Source: Marifrigoribacter sp965178585
GTDB taxonomy: Bacteria > Bacteroidota > Bacteroidia > Flavobacteriales > Flavobacteriaceae
Reading direction: 5' to 3'
Length of the DNA: 64,000 nucleotides
Assembly: GCA_965178585.1 (NCBI GenBank)
Contig: OZ238267.1
Span: 2,170,001-2,234,000, forward strand
Shown here: piece by piece, positions 1 through 7,808 of the stretch
Position numbering within the stretch: position 1 is the first letter of the stretch
Layout of the letters: the number at the start of each line of letters is the position of its first letter
Made by a program: the position numbers and the translations under genes
The notes under the pieces: generated by a model
What the model was told of the DNA's origin: nothing
The model's input: the letters and a program-made list of their open reading frames with translations, nothing else
Databases searched by the model: none

Positions 1-2
1 TT

Positions 3-3000
3 CCAGAAATTGAGATTAATCAAATCACTCAACGAAATGATGAAAATTTCAGACATCAATGTGTTGACTTTTTTTTGCCACAAGCTAATTTGGTAATTGA
101 GATAGATGGTCAACAGCACAAAGAGGAAATTGGAAGGGTTATTGATTCCATTAGGGACAATCACTTAACTTTATCAAGAGTTTTAACAGTTAGGATTGAC
201 ACTAAAGATTTTGAGGAACGGAATGAAATCTATTTTGAAAAAATTGAACAAATAAAGAAACAACTTGACAAGTATTCCAGATTTTTAAATTTATATAAAG
301 CGAATTTCAATCTCAGCTTCGCTGAGATTCCAGAAGAAATAAAAAAAACAAAATTATTGCCTACGGCAATAATTCGTTTTCAAGTTTTGATTCTTGAATT
401 GCTTGAAAATGGCAAATTAAATCTTGAAGATGACAAATGGGTTTTTGAAGTTAAAAACCGAGACGTAAATGGTTATGAGAATCATTCATTAGAAGATGTA
501 TTTGAATGGCTTCATCATTTACTAAAGTTGCAAAAAATCACATTTAACGAACCGCAATTTGAGATTAAAAATGTTCAAAAATTCAGTAACACAAATTGTA
601 TAAAAATAGACTTTAGTCTTTTAGAACGTTGGACTGACGAAAATTCACTTAATGAAGATGTTATTTATGTCAGAACCGACTATTTAGACTTATTTTATAA
701 CCGAAATAAAAATAAATTAGACCGAATCAATTATTTTAAACTTAGCACTTCTACTAAGTTCAATTATAAATTTCTTTTTAATGACGAATCGGATGATTTA
801 GAAAACCTAGAGTTTTTTCTGAAAAACATATTTGAATATGATAGTTTCAATAACGGTCAAATTTCAATAATTCAAAATATTTTAGAAAATAATACAACCA
901 TAGGTTTGTTACCAACAGGTGGCGGAAAATCCTTAACGTACCAACTTGCTTGTCTTTTACAACCGTGTATAAGTTTTGTAGTATGTCCAATAAAATCATT
1001 AATGTATGACCAAATAAAAGACCTTGACCAAGCATACATTCAAAATATAGAATCAATAAATAGTGATGTGGTTGGTGATGAAAGGACAGAAATATTGGAT
1101 AATTATAGTAATGGAAAATACTTCTTTGTTTTTATATCACCTGAAAGATTTCAAACTAAAGATTTCAGAGAAAGGCTAATCGCAATAAATTCACAATTAG
1201 ACTTTTCGTATGCTGTAATTGATGAAGTACATTGTTTATCAGAATGGGGTCACGACTTTAGAACTTCATACTTAAACCTTTCAAATACCATAAAAAAATA
1301 CTGTCCTTCAATAAATTTTTTAGGATTAACTGCAACTGCATCAGTTAATGTTCTAAAGGATATTCAATTAGAATTTAATACTGACCAAAAAAATGTAAAA
1401 ACCTTAACTGATTATACTCGACCAGAATTAGAATTTGTTGTTGTAAATGATAACGGAAGCAAATATCAAGAAGTAACTACTATTATTGAAAATCATATTG
1501 AAAAAGATAATTTTCTTGATTCTGATTCTGACAATCCTAAGTGTGGTTTAATATTTACACCTTTTGTAAATGGTGGAAATGGTTGTTTTGACTTATCAAA
1601 TAAACTTACAACTAACTTTAAGGTTCCTGTAAAATTCTATTCAGGCTCAAAACCAAAAAATTATAAAAACGACTTAGACTTTGAAACATACAAAGTAAAA
1701 GTTCAAGACGAATACAAACAAAACAAGTTCACATTACTAACAGCGACAAAAGCTTTTGGTATGGGAATAAATAAAAAGAATATAGGTTTTACTGTGCATT
1801 ATGGTATGCCAGCTTCAATGGAATCACTTTACCAAGAAGCAGGAAGAGCGGGAAGAGATAAAAGTAATGCAAAATGCTATGTTTTGCTAACTGAAGAAAA
1901 TCCAGAAACGGATGTTGAAACTATTTTTAACCCAGAATCAACTTATGAAGAAATCCAATCATTAACAGAAAAAGTAAAATGGGATGGTCAAGATGTATTT
2001 CGTCAAATATTTTTGTATCAAAATGGATTAGATTCAATATCAAAAGAATTAGAACTTGTCGCACAACTTCATAATACATATTCAGAATCAGGAGTATCTA
2101 AAGTGGTTTATGCAAAAAAATTAGCTTCAAACAAGGCAAAAGTTGAAAAAGCCATTTACCGATTATCAAATTTAGGTGTTATCTCTGATTGGACTGTTGA
2201 TGATTTCTTTAATGGAGTTTTTACTGTAACATTTAATACTTTCTCAGAAGAAACTATTAAATCTACACTACTCAAATTTATTAAAAAGTATGTTGATGAC
2301 TTTGAATTTGACAACCATTCTGATAGAATCAAATACACAAATATTTTAAATGATACTGAATTACCAAAATTTGAGCGGTTAGTAAAAATTTTACTGCAAT
2401 GGTCTTATGATAAGTTTGGAACAAACCGAAGAGAGTCATTAAAAAATGTTTATGAAAACTGTTTAAAATATGATGATACGGTTGAAGGAAAAGAATCTTT
2501 TAAAAAATCATTAGAAGCATATTTTAAATTCACGGAAGCCACTTACATTTTACAGCATATTGCGGAAAACAACAACAAAGACATTTCTAAATGGTTTGAA
2601 GTTTTCTATGATGAAAACAACAATTTTATCAATAAAGATTCATTATTAGATTTGAAAGGAAACTTACAACGCTTTTTGGAGAGTTTTCAAACTAACACGG
2701 GTTTAAATCTTATAAATGGCTTAACCAACTTACTTTTAGAGGAATCATTTAATAAAATTGAAGAACAAAGATTTTCAAAATCATTCGACACTATTTCGAA
2801 TTATGAAGAATCAAAATTTGACTATATTATTGACCAAATTCTTGAAATATCAAAAAGTATTAACCAAAAAGGAAAAATTATATTGTTGAAATTCTTGTAT
2901 AAATTCAGTAAATCTGAAGATGAGAAACTAAGATTTGCAAAGGAATTAGGAGACACAGAAACTATTCTCATTCATTACAACAATAGACTTAAAAGCATTA

Positions 3001-3038
3001 ATAAAAATATAGAATATGGATTTAGAAAAATTGGATAG
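3..3038 (+). CDS. RecQ-type DNA helicase with N-terminal DUF559-like nuclease domain (5' partial)
   Basis: The frame is open to the left edge, so the N-terminus is missing; the TTG at 75 lies inside the nuclease domain and is not a credible start. The first visible residues (VDFFLP, then LVIEIDGQQH) match the core of the DUF559/very-short-patch-repair-like PD-(D/E)XK fold. A linker of about 230 residues follows, then a complete RecQ helicase core: a Q-like motif near nt 855, Walker A LPTGGGKS at 909-932, DEVH at 1221-1232, GLTATAS near 1325, and motif VI QEAGRAGRD at 1833-1859. The remaining C-terminal part is helical and was not recognised; no HRDC domain is obvious. The gene overlaps the next one by 23 bases, suggesting a two-gene unit. 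It sits at the right end of array unit U0. A role in defence against foreign DNA is inference from the nuclease-helicase fusion and its mobile context. Confidence 0.85.
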   Translation, partial: PEIEINQITQRNDENFRHQCVDFFLPQANLVIEIDGQQHKEEIGRVIDSIRDNHLTLSRVLTVRIDTKDFEERNEIYFEKIEQIKKQLDKYSRFLNLYKANFNLSFAEIPEEIKKTKLLPTAIIRFQVLILELLENGKLNLEDDKWVFEVKNRDVNGYENHSLEDVFEWLHHLLKLQKITFNEPQFEIKNVQKFSNTNCIKIDFSLLERWTDENSLNEDVIYVRTDYLDLFYNRNKNKLDRINYFKLSTSTKFNYKFLFNDESDDLENLEFFLKNIFEYDSFNNGQISIIQNILENNTTIGLLPTGGGKSLTYQLACLLQPCISFVVCPIKSLMYDQIKDLDQAYIQNIESINSDVVGDERTEILDNYSNGKYFFVFISPERFQTKDFRERLIAINSQLDFSYAVIDEVHCLSEWGHDFRTSYLNLSNTIKKYCPSINFLGLTATASVNVLKDIQLEFNTDQKNVKTLTDYTRPELEFVVVNDNGSKYQEVTTIIENHIEKDNFLDSDSDNPKCGLIFTPFVNGGNGCFDLSNKLTTNFKVPVKFYSGSKPKNYKNDLDFETYKVKVQDEYKQNKFTLLTATKAFGMGINKKNIGFTVHYGMPASMESLYQEAGRAGRDKSNAKCYVLLTEENPETDVETIFNPESTYEEIQSLTEKVKWDGQDVFRQIFLYQNGLDSISKELELVAQLHNTYSESGVSKVVYAKKLASNKAKVEKAIYRLSNLGVISDWTVDDFFNGVFTVTFNTFSEETIKSTLLKFIKKYVDDFEFDNHSDRIKYTNILNDTELPKFERLVKILLQWSYDKFGTNRRESLKNVYENCLKYDDTVEGKESFKKSLEAYFKFTEATYILQHIAENNNKDISKWFEVFYDENNNFINKDSLLDLKGNLQRFLESFQTNTGLNLINGLTNLLLEESFNKIEEQRFSKSFDTISNYEESKFDYIIDQILEISKSINQKGKIILLKFLYKFSKSEDEKLRFAKELGDTETILIHYNNRLKSINKNIEYGFRKIG

Positions 3039-3540
3039 TGTTGTTAATGAATTGGAACATAATTCCAAACAACTAAAAGGGTTTACAGATGTTTATTCAG
3101 AAATAAGCACACTTCAATCGAATATAAGTCGCAACTTGGAGTTAATTGAAGAAAACAATAAAAGCTTAAATTCTGTAAGTGACGTCATTAAAAAGAAAAC
3201 GGAAGAAAACACAGAACAACTAAAAGTTGCGAATGACTTTCTTGAGCAAAAAATCGGAGAGATTTATAAAGACAACAAATCCTTTCAAAAAGAGCTTGAC
3301 GCAACACTTATAACAAGACTTGATAAACATAAATCTGACATTCAAGTTGAAATTAGAAACGAAGGAACACAAATACAGCGTGCATTTGAAACTACTTTAA
3401 ACTCTAACTTTAGCACAATGGAAGGTAAAATCAAAGAACGATTTGAATTACAATCTAAAGAATTGAAAACATTGAAAATCTTAGTTTTTGTTTTAATTGC
3501 AATTGGAATAGGTCTAGGAGTTGGTTTATACTTGAAATAG
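3016..3540 (+). CDS. Coiled-coil protein with C-terminal membrane anchor
   Basis: This 174-residue protein has charged, heptad-rich sequence over residues 1-148, consistent with a long coiled coil, and then one strongly hydrophobic segment (ILVFVLIAIGIGLGVGLYL) at the extreme C-terminus. That is the layout of a tail-anchored protein with its bulk in the cytoplasm. The ATG at 3016 lies inside the end of the helicase gene, so the two are probably translationally coupled. I do not recognise a named family. By context it may tether or sense for the helicase-nuclease; this is inference. Confidence 0.75.
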   Translation: MDLEKLDSVVNELEHNSKQLKGFTDVYSEISTLQSNISRNLELIEENNKSLNSVSDVIKKKTEENTEQLKVANDFLEQKIGEIYKDNKSFQKELDATLITRLDKHKSDIQVEIRNEGTQIQRAFETTLNSNFSTMEGKIKERFELQSKELKTLKILVFVLIAIGIGLGVGLYLK

Positions 3541-3680
3541 CCAACGCTAAAAAGCCATACACATTTGCAATTCGCACCAGCCAACGCTACGCCAAAAATT
3601 GCAAAAGAGTATGTCTTGCCAACGCACACTTCCGAACAAGCATTAAAACTTCGGAAAACCAAGCAGGACGTGGAAAGCCA
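3541..3680. repeat. Additional inverted-repeat block before site A
   Basis: Non-coding spacer holding three copies of GCCAACGC (starting near 3540, 3580 and 3618) and an imperfect inverted repeat, 3556-3572 against 3597-3613 (CATACACATTTGCAATT / AATTGCAAAAGAGTATG, 15 of 17 paired). A second short repeat, TTCCGAA/TTCGGAA, lies between 3630 and 3660. It looks like an older closing site stacked in front of site A. A 60-codon open frame through it (3565-3747) has no coding character. Confidence 0.5.
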
Positions 3681-3681
3681 G

Positions 3682-3807
3682 CTTACAACAATGTATAAAA
3701 ATAATAGCGGTTTTATCGCTAAAACGAAAGTATGTAAATATAAATAAGGTCTGTGTATAACCGAAAATTAGTGCATTTTAATCCGCTACTATTCTTATAC
3801 TAGACCG
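3682..3807. repeat. attC-like site A (end of unit U0)
   Basis: The left core CTTACAAC is followed by TATAAAAATAATAGCGG at 3694-3710. The right arm CCGCTACTATTCTTATA lies at 3783-3799 (15 of 17 paired), then TAGACC and the GTT core at 3807. The spacer between core and stem is 3 nt on the left and longer on the right, so the fold is asymmetric, as in attC sites. The left core predicts that U0 begins with GTTGTAAG outside the window. Confidence 0.7.
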
Positions 3808-3844
3808 TTGTGCTCCATCAAGAAAAACAAAATCAGAGAGGGAA

Positions 3845-4477
3845 TTAAGCACCTTCAATCATTACGGCTTTCCCATCAAAAGAGGTATCACTTAAACAAT
3901 CAACAAAAAACTTGGCAACATCAGCACGAGCAATAAACTTTGGGAAGAAAACAGTTGGTTTGTCAATCACTTGATATTTTCCTTTTCCTTGTTTATTTGT
4001 TAGTCCAGCAGGTCTTATAACAACAAAAGGAACGTCCTTTTCTTCAAGCATTCGTTTATCTGCTTTTTCATAATCTGTAAAACCTTCTTTTCCATTAAAA
4101 AGTTGAAGCAAAAATCTAACAAACCAAGAAGAACCATTCGCTCCAATACTTGAAATCATTATACATCTTGGTGGATTTAGTTGCTTGGAAGCGGCTAACA
4201 TTATTGTTTCATAGGATTTATCCATTATATAGATTTTTTTCTTTAATGGGTTGCCTAAACAACTGACTACAATATCGACTCCTGACACGGCCTTTTCTAC
4301 AGCATCATAATTAGTAGCATCCCCTTTGACCACTTCAATATTTGGATTATCAGAAATCGTATATTTTTCGGGGCTTCTCACAAAAGCCTTTATTTTATAA
4401 CCCGCTTCTAATGCTTGATTGACAAAATGACTACCAACATTACCATTTGCTCCGAATACTAAAACTGTGTTTTTCAT
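3845..4477 (-). CDS. NAD(P)-binding Rossmann-fold protein (NmrA/SDR-a type)
   Basis: 210 residues. The N-terminus carries the dinucleotide-binding motif GANGNVGSHF (residues 9-18), and the rest is typical of the small atypical short-chain-dehydrogenase proteins of the NAD(P)H-binding (NAD_binding_10) family, including VVSCLG near residue 70 and the segment PFVVIRPAGLTN in the C-terminal half. It lies 2 bases downstream of the DoxX-like gene on the same strand and is divergent from the HxlR regulator. This trio is the kind of set in which an HxlR repressor controls a redox or electrophile response. The substrate cannot be read from the sequence. Confidence 0.85.
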   Translation of the reverse strand: MKNTVLVFGANGNVGSHFVNQALEAGYKIKAFVRSPEKYTISDNPNIEVVKGDATNYDAVEKAVSGVDIVVSCLGNPLKKKIYIMDKSYETIMLAASKQLNPPRCIMISSIGANGSSWFVRFLLQLFNGKEGFTDYEKADKRMLEEKDVPFVVIRPAGLTNKQGKGKYQVIDKPTVFFPKFIARADVAKFFVDCLSDTSFDGKAVMIEGA

Positions 4478-4479
4478 TT

Positions 4480-4845
4480 TTATATGCTTTGTCTGATGAA
4501 ATAAAATGCAGCTACAAGTACAAGAACGACAATAGGTCCGACCATTGCAGCAAAAGGTTCACTTGCTTTATTTTGTAAAATTAGTTCAACTACTTTCAGC
4601 ACAACAAGCACCAAGCAAGCCCAAGGAACAAGTTTGTCAAAGAAAGGATTCTTGTTAAAAAGACTGTAAAGAATAACACCAGCAGCTCCCACTTCTAATC
4701 CTCCGAATGCACTCATAAAAGGTTTAGCAACACCCAATTTATTCATCCATTCAACAGCCATTTTTCCGCCTAATTGTTTTCCAATTCCTGCTGCCATTTC
4801 AAAGGCAACTAATCCAAGACTTACTATCCAATATAAAATATTCAT
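4480..4845 (-). CDS. DoxX-like small integral membrane protein
   Basis: 121 residues with four hydrophobic segments (about residues 3-18, 44-63, 70-90, 99-117), the size and layout of the DoxX-like/DUF4345-type membrane proteins. The gene is first in a two-gene minus-strand operon with the Rossmann-fold protein (2-bp spacing). A TAGGTTTG element on the minus strand (4882 to 4875) lies about 30 bases before the ATG. Function is unknown; DoxX-like proteins are often linked to redox stress. Confidence 0.75.
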   Translation of the reverse strand: MNILYWIVSLGLVAFEMAAGIGKQLGGKMAVEWMNKLGVAKPFMSAFGGLEVGAAGVILYSLFNKNPFFDKLVPWACLVLVVLKVVELILQNKASEPFAAMVGPIVVLVLVAAFYFIRQSI

Positions 4846-4874
4846 TGTTTTACTTTTTTAAATTAATAATGATG

Positions 4875-4936
4875 CAAACCTATGAAACATTTACTATACT
4901 TTATATATCACTATACTAAAGTATAGTGTATGTTTG
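4875..4936. promoter_or_regulatory. Divergent promoters with shared palindromic operator
   Basis: The palindrome CACTATACTAAAGTATAGTG at 4909-4928 has two perfect 9-bp arms around AA; an extra half-site ACTATACT lies at 4893-4900. The plus-strand -7 element TATGTTTG (4929-4936) abuts the palindrome, and the minus-strand -7 element TAGGTTTG is at 4882-4875. The half-sites therefore cover the upstream part of both promoters. The likely binder is the HxlR protein encoded next door (autoregulation), which is inference. Confidence 0.65.
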
Positions 4937-4951
4937 CATAAACTGATAAAA

Positions 4952-5353
4952 ATGGATAAGACTTTAAAAGATAAAATTGAAGAGTTTAAGAGTTACAGAA
5001 TAGACAAGCCTCCTTTGGAAATAATCGAACATTATCGAAAAGATTTACAGGCTATTCAAGATACAATGGAGATTGTGCAAGGCAGATGGAAAATGTCGAT
5101 AATTGCATTACTCTGCAATAAAGAGTTTAGATATTCAGAATTAGAGAAAGGAATACCGAAAATTACTCCTAGAATGCTATCTAAAGAATTGAAAGATTTG
5201 GAAATTAACGGATTGGTAGAGAGAAAAGTTTACGATTCAATTCCAGTTAAAGTAACCTATAAGTTGGCTGATTATGGTTATACATTAGTTCCGCTAATAA
5301 TCGAATTGACAAATTGGGGATTAGAACATAGAAAAATGATAATGAAAAGATAA
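4952..5353 (+). CDS. HxlR family winged-helix transcriptional regulator
   Basis: 133 residues from the ATG at 4952; an upstream in-frame TTG at 4934 overlaps the -7 element TATGTTTG and is unlikely to be used. The hallmark HxlR segments are present: GRWKMSIIALLCNKEFRYSE, then ITPRMLSKELKDLEINGLVE and VTYKLADYGYTLVPLI. Members bind as dimers to palindromes in divergent promoters and respond to electrophiles or redox signals. The clean palindrome at 4909-4928 and the divergent NmrA/DoxX genes fit that role. The stop is 7 bases before the closing repeat of array unit U1. Confidence 0.9.
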   Translation: MDKTLKDKIEEFKSYRIDKPPLEIIEHYRKDLQAIQDTMEIVQGRWKMSIIALLCNKEFRYSELEKGIPKITPRMLSKELKDLEINGLVERKVYDSIPVKVTYKLADYGYTLVPLIIELTNWGLEHRKMIMKR

Positions 5354-5359
5354 AGACGA

Positions 5360-5486
5360 GAGCACAACAATGTATAAAAATAATAGCGGTTTGAATGCTA
5401 AAATCAAAGTGCAATATTAGTACAAAGTTTAGTGCTAGACTGAAAGGATAGAGCCTTGAAGTCCGCTACTATTCTTATACTAACCG
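5360..5486. repeat. attC-like site B (end of unit U1)
   Basis: The left core GAGCACAAC (5360-5368) is the exact complement of the U1 start GTTGTGCTC (3807-3815). Stem arms are TATAAAAATAATAGCGG (5373-5389) and CCGCTACTATTCTTATA (5463-5479), identical to those of site A, while the loop of about 73 bases differs completely. The site is followed directly by the first 360-bp unit. Confidence 0.75.
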
Positions 5487-5846
5487 ATGGAACACATTCA
5501 GCGAAAAGCTGACCAAAGTTGCTACACAGCTACGCTGTTCTCGCCCCTTTGGAAATGCGTTCCATCTGCCTGCTAAACCAAATTGGGCCAGAGACTTCTT
5601 GATAAATACAGCTTTTACTGCCCATCGAGGGAAAACGATGTACCATCGGTACCTATACGCAATTTGGCACGACCCATCGAACTCCCGATCCAATAAAGTG
5701 GCTCACTCAGCAAATTTTTAAAAGTAAAATTTACTAAGCGAGACGGCTAATAAACTCTAGCCTCGCGTGGCCGCGCGAAACTAGAGCTCATTATCTTCCA
5801 CTTTTTGTATCTTCGTTCTCAAGGACGAACTGCGTTTAGCAGGCAG
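5487..5846. repeat. 360-bp gene-less array unit, copy 1
   Basis: The start GATGGAACACATT (from 5486) is complementary at 12 of 13 positions to AATGCGTTCCATC ending at 5566. Immediately right of that begins TGCCTGCTAAAC (5567-5578), which pairs perfectly with GTTTAGCAGGCA (5834-5845) at the right end. The unit thus follows the same terminal rule as the gene units. Inside are two further fold-backs: CAGCAAATTTT / AAAATTTACTAAG, and CTCTAG...CTAGAG around TCGCG/CGCGA. A -7-like TATCTTCG lies at 5808-5815. Both strands have open frames of 72-89 codons, but nothing supports coding. It is more GC-rich than its surroundings. The leader of U2 follows, with a -7 element at 5959. Confidence 0.8.
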
Positions 5847-5958
5847 TTATATGCAAGCTAACCGAGAGCTAAATACTTTTCTTGATTACTAAAACTTTTA
5901 GCTATTTAATCATTTATTATATTTATTAATGATTAAATACATTTTCATTTTATAGCAT

Positions 5959-5966
5959 TAAATTTG
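5959..5966 (+). promoter_or_regulatory. -7 promoter element TAAATTTG before the DUF3050 gene
   Basis: Matches the Bacteroidota -7 consensus TAnnTTTG, 46 bases before the ATG at 6005. No clear -33 TTTG is found. U2 has a 158-bp leader, unlike its neighbours, so it can carry its own promoter. Confidence 0.4.
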
Positions 5967-6004
5967 CAGCATACAACACTTATAGTTAATAGATAAATTA
6001 AAAA

Positions 6005-6799
6005 ATGAATAAAATAGAGTATATAGAAAATGAGATTTCTGAATTAAGAAATGAATTGAAAAATCATAAACTTTATGAAAATTTACGTAACATTAATGAC
6101 GTGAAAATTTTTATGGAAAATCACATATTTGCAGTATGGGATTTTATGTCTCTTTTAAAAAATCTTCAAATAAATCTCACTAAAGTTCAAACACCTTGGA
6201 CACCGCCAAAAAACGCAAAACTATCAAGATTTATAAATGAAATTGTTCACGGAGAGGAAAGTGACATTAATGAATTGGGAGAACCAAAGAGTCATTTTGA
6301 GATGTATTTAGATGCTATGCTCCAAGTAAATGGAAATACGAATGAAATCAATGATTTTATTAAGCTTATTGAATTGGGAAATTCAGTTGACTATTGTTTT
6401 AGTCAAGTTAATGTCGATAACAGAGTAGCTGATTTTGTTAAATTCACATTTTCGATTATTGAAACAAATAAGCCACACCTCGTAGCTTCTGCATTTACGT
6501 TTGGGCGAGAAGACGTTATTCCAGATATGTTTATCGAAATTCTTAAAAATTCAGATTCTGAAAACAAATTATATAGCAAAATAAATTACTATCTCGAACG
6601 ACATATTGAACTTGACGGAGATGAACACGGTCCTCTATCTCTTGAGATGATTTCTGAATTATGTAAAGATGATGAGCAAAAATGGAATGAAACACTAACT
6701 GTAGCTAAACAATCATTAGAAAAACGAATTGAACTTTGGAATGCTATATCTGATTTAATACAGAATAAAAAGCCTGCATATAACACCGTGTATAATTAA
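6005..6799 (+). CDS. DUF3050 family protein (heme-oxygenase-like fold)
   Basis: 264 residues. HIFAVWDFMSLLKNLQINLT (from residue 39), TPWTPP (about residue 63), FINEIVHGEES and HLVASAFTFGREDVIPDMF are characteristic of DUF3050, a family placed in the heme-oxygenase/TenA-like helical superfamily; its reaction is unknown. Conserved histidines in HIFAVWDF, ERHIELDGDEHG and ASAFTFGRED fit a metal- or diiron-binding bundle. It is the only gene of array unit U2. The last codons (KPAYNTVYN) run through the left core of the closing repeat, so the stop codon lies inside the recombination-type site. Confidence 0.85.
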   Translation: MNKIEYIENEISELRNELKNHKLYENLRNINDVKIFMENHIFAVWDFMSLLKNLQINLTKVQTPWTPPKNAKLSRFINEIVHGEESDINELGEPKSHFEMYLDAMLQVNGNTNEINDFIKLIELGNSVDYCFSQVNVDNRVADFVKFTFSIIETNKPHLVASAFTFGREDVIPDMFIEILKNSDSENKLYSKINYYLERHIELDGDEHGPLSLEMISELCKDDEQKWNETLTVAKQSLEKRIELWNAISDLIQNKKPAYNTVYN

Positions 6800-6906
6800 T
6801 TGCTTTGGTCGTTGCCTACTTGGAAAATTCCTTCGGAATTTTCTCGCGTTCGTTTTTGTTTACTAAATTAGTTGCTTAAACACGCAACTAACCATACACA
6901 AAACCG
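6772..6906. repeat. attC-like site C (end of unit U2)
   Basis: GCCTGCATATAAC (6772-6784) is complementary to the unit start GTTATATGCAAGC at 12 of 13 positions. Stem arms are GTGTATAATTAATTGC (6788-6803) and GCAACTAACCATACAC (6884-6899). An inner perfect hairpin GAAAATTCC/GGAATTTTC spans 6823-6843. The 360-bp unit copy 2 follows. Confidence 0.75.
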
Positions 6907-7266
6907 ATGGAACACATTCAGCGAAAAGCTGACCAAAGTTGCTACACAGCTACGCTGTTCTCGCCCCTTTGGAAATGCGTTCCATCTGCCTGCTAAACCA
7001 AATTGGGCCAGAGACTTCTTGATAAATACAGCTTTTACTGCCCATCGAGGGAAAACGATGTACCATCGGTACCTATACGCAATTTGGCACGACCCATCGA
7101 ACTCCCGATCCAATAAAGTGGCTCACTCAGCAAATTTTTAAAAGTAAAATTTACTAAGCGAGACGGCTAATAAACTCTAGCCTCGCGTGGCCGCGCGAAA
7201 CTAGAGCTCATTATCTTCCACTTTTTGTATCTTCGTTCTCAAGGACGAACTGCGTTTAGCAGGCAG
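6907..7266. repeat. 360-bp gene-less array unit, copy 2
   Basis: By eye identical in sequence and length to copy 1. It is flanked by site C on the left and by the GTT core of U3 on the right. There is no target duplication and no transposase. Confidence 0.8.
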
Positions 7267-7298
7267 TTACCACACATTTGAAAAAACACTGTACTGAA

Positions 7299-7808
7299 AT
7301 GAAAATAAAGTTTTTAAACATAATAGTAATTGCCCTTCTTTTTAGTTGCAATGAAAAGAAAGAAATTAGTTCTGTTAACATAGAAAATTGGTCGAAAAGA
7401 GCAATTAACTTGACTTTAGAAGATTCTCTTGAATATGGAAAGTCCTATTTATCAATTTACTCGGAAATTTACAGTCGTAATGAACAGATAACTCATAGCT
7501 TAACTTCATTAGTAAGTATGAGAAATACGAGTGAGTCGGATACAATTTATCTTTTAAGAGCTGAATATTATGACACTCACGGAAAATCAATTAGAAAATA
7601 TTTTGGCTCACCAATTTTTTTAGCACCTTTAGAAACAACAGAGATTATAATAGACGAAATCGATATTTCAGGTGGAACAGGTTCAAATTTTATTCTTGAA
7701 TGGAAAATTCCAAAAAACTGTCCAGAACCTTTGTTTGAAGGAATAATGATTTCGACTATGGGACAGCAAGGTTTATCTTTTACAACCCAAGCCAAACGAA
7801 TAAAGTAA
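7299..7808 (+). CDS. DUF3124-like lipoprotein
   Basis: 169 residues from the ATG at 7299. An upstream in-frame TTG (7278) would add seven charged residues before the signal peptide, so the ATG is preferred. MKIKFLNIIVIALLFSCNEK is a lipoprotein signal with lipobox LFSC. The body (SIYSEIYSRNEQITHSLTSL, SMRNTSESDTIYLLRAEYYD, LAPLETTEIIIDE) resembles DUF3124, a family of unknown function. It is translationally coupled to the next gene: the stop TAA shares a base with the ATG of MarC. Only 33 bases separate the U3 core from the start codon. Confidence 0.75.
   Translation: MKIKFLNIIVIALLFSCNEKKEISSVNIENWSKRAINLTLEDSLEYGKSYLSIYSEIYSRNEQITHSLTSLVSMRNTSESDTIYLLRAEYYDTHGKSIRKYFGSPIFLAPLETTEIIIDEIDISGGTGSNFILEWKIPKNCPEPLFEGIMISTMGQQGLSFTTQAKRIK

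Noticed and set aside
3342..3662. Minus-strand 106-codon frame antisense to the coiled-coil gene
   Set aside because: Shadow of the plus-strand gene, running into the repeat block; no start context or recognisable content.
3565..3747. 60-codon frame between U0 genes and site A
   Set aside because: It covers inverted repeats and ends within site A; composition follows the repeats, not a protein.
5475..5693. Minus-strand 72-81 codon frame repeated in all five 360-bp units
   Set aside because: It is identical because the DNA is identical; it runs across the fold-back arms, extends into the unrelated flanks for its stop or start, and has no start signal of its own. The DNA-level terminal rule explains the conservation.
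6872..7141. Plus-strand 89-codon frame over site C and unit copy 2 (also at 12517-12786)
   Set aside because: It starts inside the closing site and exists only where that type of site precedes the unit; the other three copies lack the start. Not coding-like.
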